Assembly (NCBI RefSeq): GCF_024622975.1
Contig: NZ_JANJZT010000016.1
Location: forward strand, 27,753 to 91,752
Reading direction: 5' to 3'
Length of the DNA: 64,000 bases
Source: Blautia caecimuris
GTDB lineage: Bacteria; Bacillota; Clostridia; Lachnospirales; Lachnospiraceae
Below, piece after piece: positions 47,650-56,528 of the stretch; the stretch's first letter is position 1, and each line of letters opens with the position of its first letter. Both the position numbers and the translations under genes were made by a program. Below the pieces are notes generated by a model that did not search any database, was not told the origin of the DNA, and worked only from the letters and a program-made list of their open reading frames with translations.

Positions 47650-49059
47650 TTGAGTGGATATCGGCGTTTTGTTGCATATGTATATGAATACCAAAAAGGA
47701 AAAAAAGGAAGGAACTGCGGGTTTATCCGGGTGGAGGCAAAGGAACAGGTATGCAGAATGGAGGCGCATATTCTTTGTCCGGGCCTTACTCCTGATGTAA
47801 AGTGCGAAATCTTCGGATTCACCCGTAAGACAGGGCTGCTGGATGGAGTGCTGCTGGGATCCTGCATGACAGAAGACAGCAGAGCTGACTGCGTTCTGGA
47901 GACTGAACGGAATCATATGGGCGGAAGCGCCATGACCCTGGAGAATATGGGGGGAATGATCCTTCTTACGGAAAACGGGGCGTTTTTTGGGACAGAATGG
48001 GATGATAAGCCTATTCGTCCGGAGAATTTCCGCAGAGTAAAGGAAGAAAAAACAGAGAATAAAAGCTCAGATAAAGAAATTGATCCGCAAAACAGTACCA
48101 TGAACAGAGAATCATCAGAAGAGTCCGCTGAAGAAGTGAAATCAGAAGAGGAGCATGTTTTTGGGGAAACAAAATCTGAGGAAGAAATGCAGAACCCCTT
48201 AATGAAAGATGATCATAATTGCAGGGAAATGCATGATCCGGAAACTGCATCGGAAGAAAAAATACAGAGTAACCGGCAGGAAGAGATAAATGCTGAGCTG
48301 AAGAAAGATTCAGAAAATAAAATTACGGAAAGAAAACAGAAAAATCAATCAGAAGAAAACGATGTCTCAGAGATCCACCGGAATTTGGAAACAAAAAATA
48401 CAGTAAAAACAGAGGAAGAGAATAACGTTTATAAGAAAATGGGAAATTCGGGCATCAGAGCCGGTGTGGAATCAGTGGAAAGTCAGCCGCAGGAAGACGA
48501 TGCCTGTCAGATATCTCAGAATATGGGAATAAAAACTGCAGAAGAAGTACAGGAGGAGGCGCAGAAGGATAAAACGAGTGAAAAAAATCCTGATCCATCA
48601 GAAAATAATTTAAAACAGAAGACGATAACGGCAGATGGGGATGACATTCATACAGAGTATCTGACATCTCAATCAGTAGCTGTCTGCAATCAGGAAATGA
48701 CCAAAGCAAAAGAGAAATCGCTTTCTTTCGGAGAGCCGTTCAATGCTTTTGGTGATGGAGAGATCTGCCACTGCCGCAAAATACAGCCGGCAGATCTCTG
48801 TCATTTTCATCCCAGAGACTGTGCGCTTCGGAATAATCGCTTTCTGCAGTACGGATTTTATAATTTCGGTCATTTGCTGATAGGAAAAAACAGTTCCGGA
48901 CATTACATACTGGGAGTGCCCGGAGGCTATGACCAGCAGGAACGATTTATGGCAAATATGTTTGGTTTCCCGTATTTTAAAGAAAGCAGACAGATCCAGC
49001 TTCCTAAAAGCAGGGGCGGATACTGGTACCGTTTAATCAATCCCCCGAAGTTCTACTAA
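47650..49059 (+). CDS. DUF6128-like protein with long acidic low-complexity middle
   Basis: A 469-residue protein starting at TTG 47650 behind AGGAGG. The N-terminal 125 residues form a small folded domain (YRRFVAYVYEYQKGKKGRNCGFIRVEA). Residues about 135-350 are Glu/Lys/Ser/Asn-rich and likely disordered. The C-terminal 110 residues (RDCALRNNRFLQYGFYNFGHLLIG, GVPGGYDQQERFMANMFGFPYFK) form a second domain. I recall this pair as DUF6128 in Lachnospiraceae. Function unknown. Its 3' end overlaps the convergent radical-SAM gene by 27 bp. Confidence 0.7.
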   Translation: MSGYRRFVAYVYEYQKGKKGRNCGFIRVEAKEQVCRMEAHILCPGLTPDVKCEIFGFTRKTGLLDGVLLGSCMTEDSRADCVLETERNHMGGSAMTLENMGGMILLTENGAFFGTEWDDKPIRPENFRRVKEEKTENKSSDKEIDPQNSTMNRESSEESAEEVKSEEEHVFGETKSEEEMQNPLMKDDHNCREMHDPETASEEKIQSNRQEEINAELKKDSENKITERKQKNQSEENDVSEIHRNLETKNTVKTEEENNVYKKMGNSGIRAGVESVESQPQEDDACQISQNMGIKTAEEVQEEAQKDKTSEKNPDPSENNLKQKTITADGDDIHTEYLTSQSVAVCNQEMTKAKEKSLSFGEPFNAFGDGEICHCRKIQPADLCHFHPRDCALRNNRFLQYGFYNFGHLLIGKNSSGHYILGVPGGYDQQERFMANMFGFPYFKESRQIQLPKSRGGYWYRLINPPKFY

Positions 49060-49728
49060 AGGAATGGTCTGCATCAGAATCTGGCGGAAATGTTCCAGCT
49101 CCTTATAAGAGAAGCTGCTGAATCCAGGCTGCAGAACTTCTTCGGAGTCTCTGTATGCCTGGAGATAATAGGCTTTTGCTCCGGAAAGCCATTTTCCGAT
49201 AGCGACAAAATCCTGTTCGGAATGAAGCTCTTTTACCACGGTTGTACGAAATTCGTAGTCCAGGGTTCCGTTTATGAGAAAATCAACAGTTTCTTTAATG
49301 GCATCAAGATCAGGGTGAAGGAGCCCGCAAAGTGAAGGATAATTATCAGGACAGGCCTTAATATCTACGGCAGCCATCTGAATCAGCCCTTCCCCGGCAA
49401 GCTCTTTCAGAAGATCAGGACGGGTACCGTTGGTATCCAGCTTTACAGGATATCCAAGAGCGCGGATCTCTGCCAGAAATTCAGGCAGATCAGGGGAAAG
49501 GGTAGGTTCACCTCCGGTGACGCACACGCCTTCCAGGATTCCCTGACGTTTTTTTAAAAAGGATAAAACTTCTGTGACAGAGAGCTCCGGCTGTGAGGAG
49601 GGATTCAGCACCAGGCTGCTGTTCTGGCAGAACGGACAGCGGAAATTGCACCCGCCCAGAAAAATTGTGGCAGCCACCCGTCCGGGATAGTCAAGAAGAG
49701 TTGTTTTGTTTAAACCGTATATTTTCAT
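49033..49728 (-). CDS. Radical SAM protein, anaerobic NTP-reductase activase-like
   Basis: A 231-residue radical SAM enzyme. The Fe-S motif is CNFRCPFC (CxxxCxxC) near residues 26-33, and GGEPTLSP is the SAM-binding strand. It belongs to the group usually named anaerobic ribonucleoside-triphosphate reductase activating protein, which installs a glycyl radical on NrdD. No NrdD lies nearby, so the target is inferred only from the family. ATG 49728 is behind GGAGG; the longer frame to 49794 has no site. Confidence 0.85.
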   Translation of the reverse strand: MKIYGLNKTTLLDYPGRVAATIFLGGCNFRCPFCQNSSLVLNPSSQPELSVTEVLSFLKKRQGILEGVCVTGGEPTLSPDLPEFLAEIRALGYPVKLDTNGTRPDLLKELAGEGLIQMAAVDIKACPDNYPSLCGLLHPDLDAIKETVDFLINGTLDYEFRTTVVKELHSEQDFVAIGKWLSGAKAYYLQAYRDSEEVLQPGFSSFSYKELEHFRQILMQTIPLVELRGID

Positions 49729-49782
49729 AAAGAACCTCCGATCCTGAGATATATCATGTGATTTTATTTTAGATTTTTCGCA

Positions 49783-49811
49783 TTGATTTTGCAATGACCA
49801 TTTACTATAAT
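49783..49811 (+). promoter_or_regulatory. Promoter of tadA (tRNA deaminase)
   Basis: TTGATT (49783-49788), 17-bp spacer, TATAAT (49806-49811), about 90 bp upstream of the gene. Confidence 0.55.
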
Positions 49812-49901
49812 AAATTCAGAAAAAGAGAGAGGCTATTGTTCTCGCAGAATTGTTCTGTAATGTATTTTGATATATCGTTAATCAGGAGAGGAGCGGCTTA
49901 A

Positions 49902-50384
49902 GTGACAGAAGAAGAACGGTTTATGAAAGAAGCTATCCGGCAGGCAAAAAAAGCCCGGGCTTTGAAGGAGGTTCCCATCGGATGCGTGATCGTGTCAGAG
50001 GGAAAGATCATTGCCAGAGGGTACAACCGGAGAAATACAGATAAAAATACTCTTTCCCATGCGGAGCTGAATGCTATCAGAAAAGCAAGCAAAAAGCTTG
50101 GGGACTGGAGACTTGAGGGATGCACCATGTATGTAACGCTGGAACCCTGCCAGATGTGTGCGGGAGCTCTGGTCCAGTCAAGAATTGATGAGGTTGTGAT
50201 CGGCAGTATGAATCCGAAGGCAGGGTGCGCCGGGTCGGTTCTGAACCTTCTGGAAGCGGAGGGCTTTAACCATAAGGTGAAAATTACAAAAGGAATTCTT
50301 CAGGAGGAGTGTTCTTCCATGCTTTCTGAATTTTTCCGGGAGCTGCGTCAGGAGAAGAAAATGAAAAAAGAAGAAAAAAGCTGA
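49902..50384 (+). CDS. tadA: tRNA-specific adenosine deaminase
   Basis: A 160-residue zinc deaminase that makes inosine at the wobble position of tRNA-Arg(ACG). The zinc site is HAE (His53, catalytic Glu55) and PCQMC (Cys83, Cys86). GTG start at 49902 behind AGGAGAGGAG. Not related to the pilus gene of the same name. Confidence 0.93.
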   Translation: MTEEERFMKEAIRQAKKARALKEVPIGCVIVSEGKIIARGYNRRNTDKNTLSHAELNAIRKASKKLGDWRLEGCTMYVTLEPCQMCAGALVQSRIDEVVIGSMNPKAGCAGSVLNLLEAEGFNHKVKITKGILQEECSSMLSEFFRELRQEKKMKKEEKS

Positions 50385-50499
50385 AGCGGTTTTTTATAAA
50401 GGCAGAGGAAAAAGATATACGGAATGAGTATTGTTCTATCGTAAGACAACGGAGAAATCCGGGAAAACTATAACAATAAGATTTAAGGAGGAATTTGCA

Positions 50500-50937
50500 A
50501 TGCAGTTAGAAACTTTAAGAAAAGACATGGTAGCAGCTATGAAAGCAAAAGATAAGGTGACAAAAGAAGCGGTTTCTTCCCTGATTGCGGCGGCAAAAAA
50601 GGTGGCAATCGACGAGGGATGCCGGGATGATATTCCGGAAGAACTGGTAGACCGCGTAATCCTTAAGGAACTGAAAACAGTAAAAGAGCAGCTGGATACC
50701 TGTCCGGAGAACAGAGAAGACCTCAGATCAGAATATCAGGCAAGATATGACGTCATTGCAAAATATGCGCCTCAGCAGATGAGCGAGGAAGAAATCCGCG
50801 GGTATCTGGAGGATAAATTTGCAGAAGTTCTTGCAACAAAAAACAAAGGCCAGATCATGAAGGCTGTGATGGGTGATCTGAAAGGAAAGGCTGACGGAAA
50901 GCTGATCAATAAAGTGGTGGCAGACATCTGCCGGTAA
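50500..50937 (+). CDS. GatB/YqeY-domain protein
   Basis: A 145-residue protein with the YqeY layout: N-terminal helical domain (LETLRKDMVAAMKAKDKVTKEAVSSLIAA) and C-terminal domain (KYAPQQMSEEEIRGYLEDK, GQIMKAVMGDLKGKADGKLINKVV) like the tRNA-binding tail of GatB. The ATG at 50500 is behind TAAGGAGG. The exact role is not established, probably tRNA-related. Confidence 0.9.
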   Translation: MQLETLRKDMVAAMKAKDKVTKEAVSSLIAAAKKVAIDEGCRDDIPEELVDRVILKELKTVKEQLDTCPENREDLRSEYQARYDVIAKYAPQQMSEEEIRGYLEDKFAEVLATKNKGQIMKAVMGDLKGKADGKLINKVVADICR

Positions 50938-50956
50938 ATGGGAAACTGGCAAACAC

Positions 50957-50995
50957 AAAAAAAGGAGTTCCTGCAATCTGCATGGAACTCCTTAA
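50957..50995 (-). terminator. Terminator of the SRP RNA gene
   Basis: GGAGTTCC (50964-50971) and GGAACTCC (50984-50991) form an 8-bp stem. Read on the minus strand the stem is followed by seven T's (50963-50957), right for the RNA gene; it could also stop yqeY transcription weakly. Confidence 0.85.
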
Positions 50996-51011
50996 AATAT
51001 TCATTTTTTTA

Positions 51012-51272
51012 CGCGCGCCGCACCTCGAAATGTACTCACAGACGTTACCTTTACAGCCAGCTCGGCCCAGGCACCCTCACGGCACACAAGAGCGTCCGCT
51101 TAGTGCTGCTGCATTCCTGCCCTGACACGGTTCACGGATTCCTGTTGCGTGAGACCCGGACGTCAGCGCCGCTTATAAAGGGCAGCTCTGCAAAATACAA
51201 GCCTCAGATTGGCATCACCCCTGCTGTAGCGGATTGCAGGTACAGGGCACCGCTAACTCCCCGGCTGCGCGG
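51012..51272 (-). ncRNA. ffs: Signal recognition particle RNA, large bacterial type
   Basis: On the minus strand, the 5' Alu-like part has GCCGGGGAGTTAGCGGTGCC and CCTGCAATCCGCTACAGCAG, typical of Firmicute SRP RNA. Helix 8 has GTCAGGGCAGGAATGCAGC, in which a GGAA tetraloop closes GC-A/U-GC, followed by AGCACTAAG. The RNA is about 260 nt, as in Bacillus-type scRNA. The 5' end is set by the promoter, the 3' end by the terminal pairing GCGCGCC and is approximate. Confidence 0.92.
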
Positions 51273-51278
51273 AATTTA

Positions 51279-51307
51279 AGTATAGACGATTTTTGGAGTC
51301 TTGTCAA
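51279..51307 (-). promoter_or_regulatory. Promoter of the SRP RNA gene
   Basis: On the minus strand TTGACA (51307-51302), 17-bp spacer, TATACT (51284-51279), with the RNA starting near 51272. Its -35 box is the same sequence used by the pfk promoter on the other strand. Confidence 0.9.
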
Positions 51308-51330
51308 GTGGGGCCCGGATATTATATAAT
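51301..51330 (+). promoter_or_regulatory. Promoter of pfk, divergent from SRP RNA
   Basis: TTGTCA (51301-51306), 18-bp spacer, TATAAT (51325-51330). The -35 overlaps the SRP -35 box (51302-51307) by five bases. A TTACTGTTCACA dyad follows in the leader. Confidence 0.65.
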
Positions 51331-51347
51331 AGTAAAGAAGTGAAAAG

Positions 51348-51389
51348 TTACTGTTCACACGGCATTATTCTGAGAAAGACTGTGAACAG
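51348..51389 (+). repeat. TTACTGTTCACA inverted repeat, copy C
   Basis: CTGTTCACA (51351-51359) and TGTGAACAG (51381-51389) pair perfectly. The full left arm TTACTGTTCACA starts at 51348 and is shared with copies A and B. It lies about 10-50 bp downstream of the predicted pfk transcription start, a place suited to a repressor or to RNA structure. Confidence 0.6.
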
Positions 51390-51470
51390 CAGCTGATTAT
51401 ATGACTGTCTGACGGACATGAGAAACAGCAGGCAGATATTGAATACTATACGAAGCGGGGTGTGTCTATT

Positions 51471-52553
51471 ATGATTAAAAGAATTGGATTGCTGACAAGC
51501 GGCGGAGACTGCCAGGCATTGAATGCCACAATGAGGGGTGTTGTAAAGGCGTTGTCCAATGCCGTGGATGAGCTGGAAGTTTATGGATTTGATGATGGAT
51601 ATAAAGGGCTGATCTACGGTAAATACCGAATGCTGACCGCAAAGGACTTTTCAGGAATCCTGACACAGGGAGGAACGATTCTGGGAACCTCACGCCAGCC
51701 TTTTAAACTGATGAGAGTCCCGGATGAAAAGGGCCTGGACAAGGTAGAGGCAATGAAGCAGACTTATTATAAGCTGTGCCTTGACTGTCTGGTAATTCTG
51801 GGAGGCAACGGAACCCAGAAAACAGCAAATCTTCTGAGAGAAGAAGGACTGAATATTATTCATCTTCCAAAGACCATTGATAATGATATTTTTGGCACAG
51901 ACATGACCTTTGGATTCCAGAGCGCGGTAGAGATCGCAACCAATGCCATTGACTGTATCCACACAACAGCAACCTCTCATGGACGGGTGTTTATTGTGGA
52001 GATCATGGGGCATAAGGTTGGAAGTCTGACTCTTCATGCAGGACTGGCCGGCGGAGCGGACATCATTCTGATCCCGGAGATCCCATATGATATTAAAAAA
52101 GTAACAGAGGCCATTCAGAAAAGAAATAAAGCAGGCAAACGTTTTACGATTCTTGCAGTTGCCGAAGGCGCGATTTCTAAGGAAGATGCCAAGCTTCCCA
52201 AAAAGAAATACAAAGAAAAGCTGGAAGCCAGAGCAAAGAAGTATCCGTCAGTTTCCTATGAGATCGCTGACGAGATTTTTAAGGAGATCGGCAGCGAAGT
52301 GCGGGTAACTGTTCCGGGTCATATTCAGAGAGGCGGACAGCCCTGCCCTTACGACCGTGTTCTTTCCACGAGGATCGGCGCCGGCGCTGCAGAGGCGATT
52401 CTGGACGAGGAGTACGGAGTGATGATCGGTGTGGTAAACGGCAAGATCAAGCGCGTACCGCTGGCAGAATGTGCAGGAAAGCTGAAAATGGTTTCGCCGA
52501 AGGATCAGACGGTAAAGGCTGCCAAACAGATTGGAATCAGTTTTGGTGACTGA
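51471..52553 (+). CDS. 6-phosphofructokinase, mixed-clade type
   Basis: A 360-residue PFK with LTSGGDCQALNA for the nucleotide loop, LGGNGTQKTA where Escherichia coli has GGDGS, PKTIDNDI for catalysis, and EIMGHKVGSLTLHAGLAGGAD. The Gly of GGNG normally marks ATP use, while Lys before TIDND is common in PPi-type enzymes; together they place it in the mixed clade. The ATG at 51471 lies eight bases after GGGGTG; an in-frame GTG at 51462 is less likely. Confidence 0.88.
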   Translation: MIKRIGLLTSGGDCQALNATMRGVVKALSNAVDELEVYGFDDGYKGLIYGKYRMLTAKDFSGILTQGGTILGTSRQPFKLMRVPDEKGLDKVEAMKQTYYKLCLDCLVILGGNGTQKTANLLREEGLNIIHLPKTIDNDIFGTDMTFGFQSAVEIATNAIDCIHTTATSHGRVFIVEIMGHKVGSLTLHAGLAGGADIILIPEIPYDIKKVTEAIQKRNKAGKRFTILAVAEGAISKEDAKLPKKKYKEKLEARAKKYPSVSYEIADEIFKEIGSEVRVTVPGHIQRGGQPCPYDRVLSTRIGAGAAEAILDEEYGVMIGVVNGKIKRVPLAECAGKLKMVSPKDQTVKAAKQIGISFGD

Positions 52554-52588
52554 CAGACCGGCACAGTAAATATACAGGATAACAATAA

Positions 52589-52634
52589 AGGGTGCTGCAG
52601 ACTGCACTGAGGTATTCTGCAGCATCCTTTTCAT
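52589..52634 (+). terminator. Terminator after pfk
   Basis: GGTGCTGCAGA (52591-52601) pairs with TCTGCAGCATCC (52616-52627) with one bulge, followed by TTTTCAT. Confidence 0.75.
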
Positions 52635-52665
52635 GCCCCGGGGCATCAGGAGAGGAGAATGACTT

Positions 52666-54279
52666 ATGAGCTATACTGCCCTGTACCGTAAATTCAGGCC
52701 CGATAATTTTGATGATGTAAAAGGGCAGGATCATATTGTGACAACCCTGACAAACCAGATCAAGGCGAACCGTATCGGTCATGCCTATCTGTTTTGCGGA
52801 ACAAGGGGAACCGGAAAAACAACAGTGGCAAAGATTCTGGCAAAGGCAGTTAACTGCCAGAATCCGGTAAACGGAAGTCCCTGTAATGAGTGTGAGATGT
52901 GCAGGGCGATTCAGGCCGGAACATCCATGAATGTAATCGAGATCGATGCTGCTTCCAACAATGGTGTGGATAATATCCGTGAGATCCGCGAGGAAGTAAC
53001 CTATCGCCCCACAGAGGGAAATTATAAGGTTTATATTATTGACGAGGTTCACATGCTTTCCACAGGCGCTTTTAACGCCCTGTTAAAAACTCTTGAGGAA
53101 CCGCCTTCCTATGTGATCTTTATTCTTGCCACAACAGAAGCCCACAAGATTCCTATTACCATACTTTCCAGATGTCAGCGGTATGATTTTCACAGGATTA
53201 CTATTGATACCATTGCTGCCCGGCTGACAGAGCTTCTGGAAGCGGAAGGCGTAGAAGCGGAGGAAAAAGCAGTGCGCTATGTGGCAAAGGCGGGAGACGG
53301 CTCCATGCGAGACGCGCTCAGCCTTCTGGACCAGTGTATTGCTTTTTATCTTGGACAGACTTTAACTTATGATAAGGTTCTGGAAGTTCTGGGAGCAGTG
53401 GATACCGAGGTGTTCAGTCAGCTTCTCAGGAAAGTGCTTTCCGGTGATGTAACAGGCTCCATTCATATTCTGGAGGAGTTGATCACAGGCGGGCGGGAGC
53501 TGAGCCAGTTTGTGGGAGATTTTACCTGGTACATGCGTAATCTTCTTCTGGTAAAAACTTCGGAGAACCCTGAGGATGCCATTGATGTGTCTTCAGAGAA
53601 TCTGAAGCTTCTGAAAGAAGAAAGTGAAATGACAGATGTGGACACTCTTATGCGGTATATCCGTATTTTTTCAGAGCTTTCCAATCAGATACGCTTTGCC
53701 ACGCAGAAAAGAGTTCTGGTGGAGATTGCGCTGATCAAGCTCTGCCGCCCTGCAATGGAAACGAATCTGGATTCTGTTCTGGACCGCATCCGTGTTCTGG
53801 AGCAGAGGATGGATGAGGCTCCTGTGCAGCAGGTGATCGTTCAGCAGGCTTCGGGCAGTGCAGGAGAGGTAAATCAGAGCGCTGTACCGGAACCGAAAAA
53901 ACCCCAGAAGGCTGCTCCGGAGGATCTGCAGAAGATTGTGGCAGGCTGGAAGGTGATCGTGGGACAGACCACAGCAGCCTTTAAACAGGCTCTTTTGAAA
54001 TCCATACCAAAGTATAATGGGGAAACAGGAGAACCTGTTCTGTATGTAGAGTTTCAGACTCCTCTGGGAAGAAATTATCCGGATGATTCTGATGCCTGCC
54101 GGGAGCTGAAAGAGATTATTGAGCGGCAGACAGGAAAGAGTGTGGAGCTTCATATGCTGGTGGCGGAGGATCATCAGCAGACCAATCTTTCAAGAATCAC
54201 GGTAGATCAGGCGATCAGGGAAAATATCCATATGGACGTGATCATTGAGGAGGAACCGGAAGGACTTTCCGGCGAATAG
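52666..54279 (+). CDS. dnaX: DNA polymerase III subunit gamma/tau
   Basis: A 537-residue clamp-loader ATPase. It has Walker A GTRGTGKTT near residues 45-53, the zinc module CNECEMC, DEVHMLS as Walker B, and the SRC sensor/arginine finger (TILSRCQRYDF). Domain III follows, then a shorter tau-like C-terminus (about 430-537). Start behind AGGAGAGGAG. The gene leads into ybaB and recR, the usual Firmicute order. Confidence 0.95.
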   Translation: MSYTALYRKFRPDNFDDVKGQDHIVTTLTNQIKANRIGHAYLFCGTRGTGKTTVAKILAKAVNCQNPVNGSPCNECEMCRAIQAGTSMNVIEIDAASNNGVDNIREIREEVTYRPTEGNYKVYIIDEVHMLSTGAFNALLKTLEEPPSYVIFILATTEAHKIPITILSRCQRYDFHRITIDTIAARLTELLEAEGVEAEEKAVRYVAKAGDGSMRDALSLLDQCIAFYLGQTLTYDKVLEVLGAVDTEVFSQLLRKVLSGDVTGSIHILEELITGGRELSQFVGDFTWYMRNLLLVKTSENPEDAIDVSSENLKLLKEESEMTDVDTLMRYIRIFSELSNQIRFATQKRVLVEIALIKLCRPAMETNLDSVLDRIRVLEQRMDEAPVQQVIVQQASGSAGEVNQSAVPEPKKPQKAAPEDLQKIVAGWKVIVGQTTAAFKQALLKSIPKYNGETGEPVLYVEFQTPLGRNYPDDSDACRELKEIIERQTGKSVELHMLVAEDHQQTNLSRITVDQAIRENIHMDVIIEEEPEGLSGE

Positions 54280-54289
54280 CCGGCGCGGG

Positions 54290-54350
54290 GCATACAGAGC
54301 AAAATGTCATCATCAGAGGTGATCTGGAATGGGCGCCGTAAACATATTGA
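54290..54350 (+). repeat. Structured dispersed repeat, copy R3
   Basis: GCATACAG, CAAAATG, then hairpin ATCATC (54309-54314), loop AGA, GGTGAT (54318-54323), then CTGGAATG. The 3' end, ATATTGAC, supplies part of the -35 box of the ybaB promoter. Confidence 0.65.
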
Positions 54351-54375
54351 CACAGAGTGAACAATAAAATATAGT
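54347..54375 (+). promoter_or_regulatory. Promoter of ybaB-recR
   Basis: TTGACA (54347-54352), 17-bp spacer, TATAGT (54370-54375). The -35 is at the edge of repeat R3. Confidence 0.8.
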
Positions 54376-54423
54376 AGAAAGCGTAATAGATATTTTTGTA
54401 ATAAAAATCAGGAGGATATAAAT

Positions 54424-54780
54424 ATGGCAAAACGCGGAGGTTTTCCAGGCATGGGAATGCCGGGAAATATGAATAATTTAATGAAGCAGGCGCAGAAAAT
54501 GCAGCGCCAGATGGAAGAAAACCAGAAGGCTCTGGAAGAAAAAGAGTTTACTGCAGCAGCAGGCGGCGGAGCCGTGGAAGTAACCATTTCCGGCAAGCGC
54601 GAGATCAAAAAAGTAACGCTTTCTGAGGAAGTAGTGGACCCGGATGATATTGAAATGCTGGAGGATCTTATTGTGGCAGCTACCAATGAGGCGCTGCGCA
54701 AAGTGGATGAAGAATCCAGCGCTGTAATGTCCAAGCTTACAGGAGGTCTTGGCGGCCTGGGCGGAGGACTTCCTTTCTGA
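54424..54780 (+). CDS. YbaB/EbfC nucleoid-associated protein
   Basis: A 118-residue DNA-binding protein: N-terminal Gly/Met-rich start, helix [17 protein letters not shown], and the conserved strand [33 protein letters not shown]. It ends in a Gly-rich tail. The stop overlaps the recR ATG (TGATG). Confidence 0.93.
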   Translation: MAKRGGFPGMGMPGNMNNLMKQAQKMQRQMEENQKALEEKEFTAAAGGGAVEVTISGKREIKKVTLSEEVVDPDDIEMLEDLIVAATNEALRKVDEESSAVMSKLTGGLGGLGGGLPF

Positions 54781-55376
54781 TGGAATATTACAGCACACAT
54801 ATTAACAAGCTGATCGAGCAGCTTTCACATCTTCCGGGCATTGGAGCCAAGTCTGCTCAGAGACTTGCCTTTCATATTATGAACATGCCCAAGGATCAGG
54901 TGGAGCAGCTTACCTCTTCCATTACAGGAGCCAGGGAAAAAGTCCGTTACTGCAAAAACTGCTGTACACTTACTGACCAGGAGCTTTGTCCTATCTGCAG
55001 CAATCCGCGCAGAGATCCTACAACGATCATGGTGGTGGAAAATACAAGAGATCTGGCAGCTTACGAAAAAACAGGAAAGTACGACGGCGTTTACCATGTG
55101 CTTCACGGGGCGATTTCTCCCATGCTCGGCATCGGGCCGGATGATATCCGTCTGAAGGAGCTGATGCAGAGACTCCAGAAGGATGTAAAGGAAGTGATCA
55201 TTGCCACCAATTCAAGTCTGGAAGGGGAAACTACGGCAATGTATATCAGCAAGCTGATCAAGCCTACGGGCATTAAAGTCAGCCGGATTGCCAGTGGGGT
55301 TCCGGTAGGCGGCGATCTGGAATATATTGATGAGGTGACGCTTCTGCGGGCTCTGGAGGGAAGAGTGGAACTCTGA
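54780..55376 (+). CDS. recR: Recombination protein RecR
   Basis: A 198-residue protein: helix-hairpin-helix [15 protein letters not shown], the four-Cys zinc finger CKNC...CPIC (residues about 57-72), and a Toprim domain ([19 protein letters not shown]). Acts with RecF/RecO in gap repair. Full length. Confidence 0.95.
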   Translation: MEYYSTHINKLIEQLSHLPGIGAKSAQRLAFHIMNMPKDQVEQLTSSITGAREKVRYCKNCCTLTDQELCPICSNPRRDPTTIMVVENTRDLAAYEKTGKYDGVYHVLHGAISPMLGIGPDDIRLKELMQRLQKDVKEVIIATNSSLEGETTAMYISKLIKPTGIKVSRIASGVPVGGDLEYIDEVTLLRALEGRVEL

Positions 55377-55418
55377 TCCGGAGCCCCGGGGATACCTGCA
55401 GAGAAAGAGTGAAAAACA

Positions 55419-56510
55419 GTGGGAAAAAAGAAAATAACTTCTTCTCAGGTGGCGGAAAGAGCAGGAGTTTCTCAGGCAACGGTTTCCATGATTCTGAACC
55501 GCAGAAATAATGTGTCTTTTTCAGCGGAAACAGTGGAGCGGGTAGAACAGGCTGCCAGAGAGCTGGGCTATGAGCTTCCAGGAAGGAGAAAAACAGGAGA
55601 CAACAAAAAAGAAAAGCTGATCGTGGTGTTTTGTCCCACTTTGACCAGTCCTTATTATGTGCTTCTGCTTCAGGGCATCGAGGCTGTGGCAAATGAGAAG
55701 GGGTATGGTGTTTTTATCTGTAATACGCAGAGAGATGCTGTTCTGGAAGAAAAATATCTGCGTATGATCCGCACCATACAGCCTCAGGGAATCATCTATA
55801 CCTGTAATCCGCATCCGGATTTTCAGAAAAAGGTTGAGGAAATGGCAAGGGAGGTTCCTCTTGTTATTATCAGCAATAAAGAAAAAACAACCACTGTGGA
55901 CGCCATTAATCAGGATAATACTATGGTTGGCCGTCTGATGGCGCGGCATCTTCTGGATCTGGGGCATCGGGACGTTGCGTTTATTACGCCGCCTCTCACC
56001 AGACGGCAGTGGCAGCGTTCCAGAAGGATAGACGGTTTTGTAAAAGAGTTTGAAAGAGAAGGGCTGAAAGGTCATGTACTGATCAAGGCTGCAGATGAGT
56101 CTATGGATCGTACTCTTCCAAGGATGGACTCGGAATATTCCATGGGATACCAGCTGACCATGGAGCTGCTGAAGGAGGAAAAATATTTTACTGCCATTGC
56201 AGGACAGAATGACATGATGGCTATTGGCGCTATTGATGCTCTGGAAAAATCCAGGATCCATGTACCAAGAGATGTGTCTGTGATTGGCTGTGACAATATT
56301 TTTTATTCCGGAATCAGAAGGCTGTCTCTGACTACCATAGACCATTTTGTGGCATTGAAGGGCAGAGATGCCTGTGACATTATTATCCGGAAAATTACTA
56401 CCAACGATCAGTTTTATACAGGGCTTCAGCCTACCAGTCTGTATAATATTGAGTATACCCCCAAGCTGATCGCCCGAAAAACCACAGCATATGCCAGAAT
56501 AAAAAAATAA
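55419..56510 (+). CDS. LacI-family transcriptional regulator
   Basis: A 363-residue repressor. The helix-turn-helix is SQVAERAGVSQATVSMILN (residues about 7-25), followed by the hinge helix SAETVERVEQAARELGY. The effector domain has ITPPLTRRQWQRSRRIDGF and GQNDMMAIGAIDAL, as in sugar-binding members. Start at GTG 55419 with a weak purine-rich site. The target and effector are unknown. Confidence 0.9.
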   Translation: MGKKKITSSQVAERAGVSQATVSMILNRRNNVSFSAETVERVEQAARELGYELPGRRKTGDNKKEKLIVVFCPTLTSPYYVLLLQGIEAVANEKGYGVFICNTQRDAVLEEKYLRMIRTIQPQGIIYTCNPHPDFQKKVEEMAREVPLVIISNKEKTTTVDAINQDNTMVGRLMARHLLDLGHRDVAFITPPLTRRQWQRSRRIDGFVKEFEREGLKGHVLIKAADESMDRTLPRMDSEYSMGYQLTMELLKEEKYFTAIAGQNDMMAIGAIDALEKSRIHVPRDVSVIGCDNIFYSGIRRLSLTTIDHFVALKGRDACDIIIRKITTNDQFYTGLQPTSLYNIEYTPKLIARKTTAYARIKK

Positions 56511-56528
56511 ATATCCCGGTAAAAATTA

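Noticed and set aside
49834..49875. Possible fifth copy of the structured repeat (TAATGTATTTTGAT)
   Set aside because: Only the last part is similar; the hairpin and CATACAG parts are missing.
50938..51279. An open frame of 113 codons on the plus strand after yqeY
   Set aside because: It lies across the minus-strand SRP RNA and its terminator and has no ribosome site; the RNA explains the sequence.
53885..53910. Slippery A-run in dnaX that could give a gamma subunit by frameshift
   Set aside because: The reading frame around GAAAAAAC does not fit an X-XXY-YYZ heptamer, and no stem of note follows.
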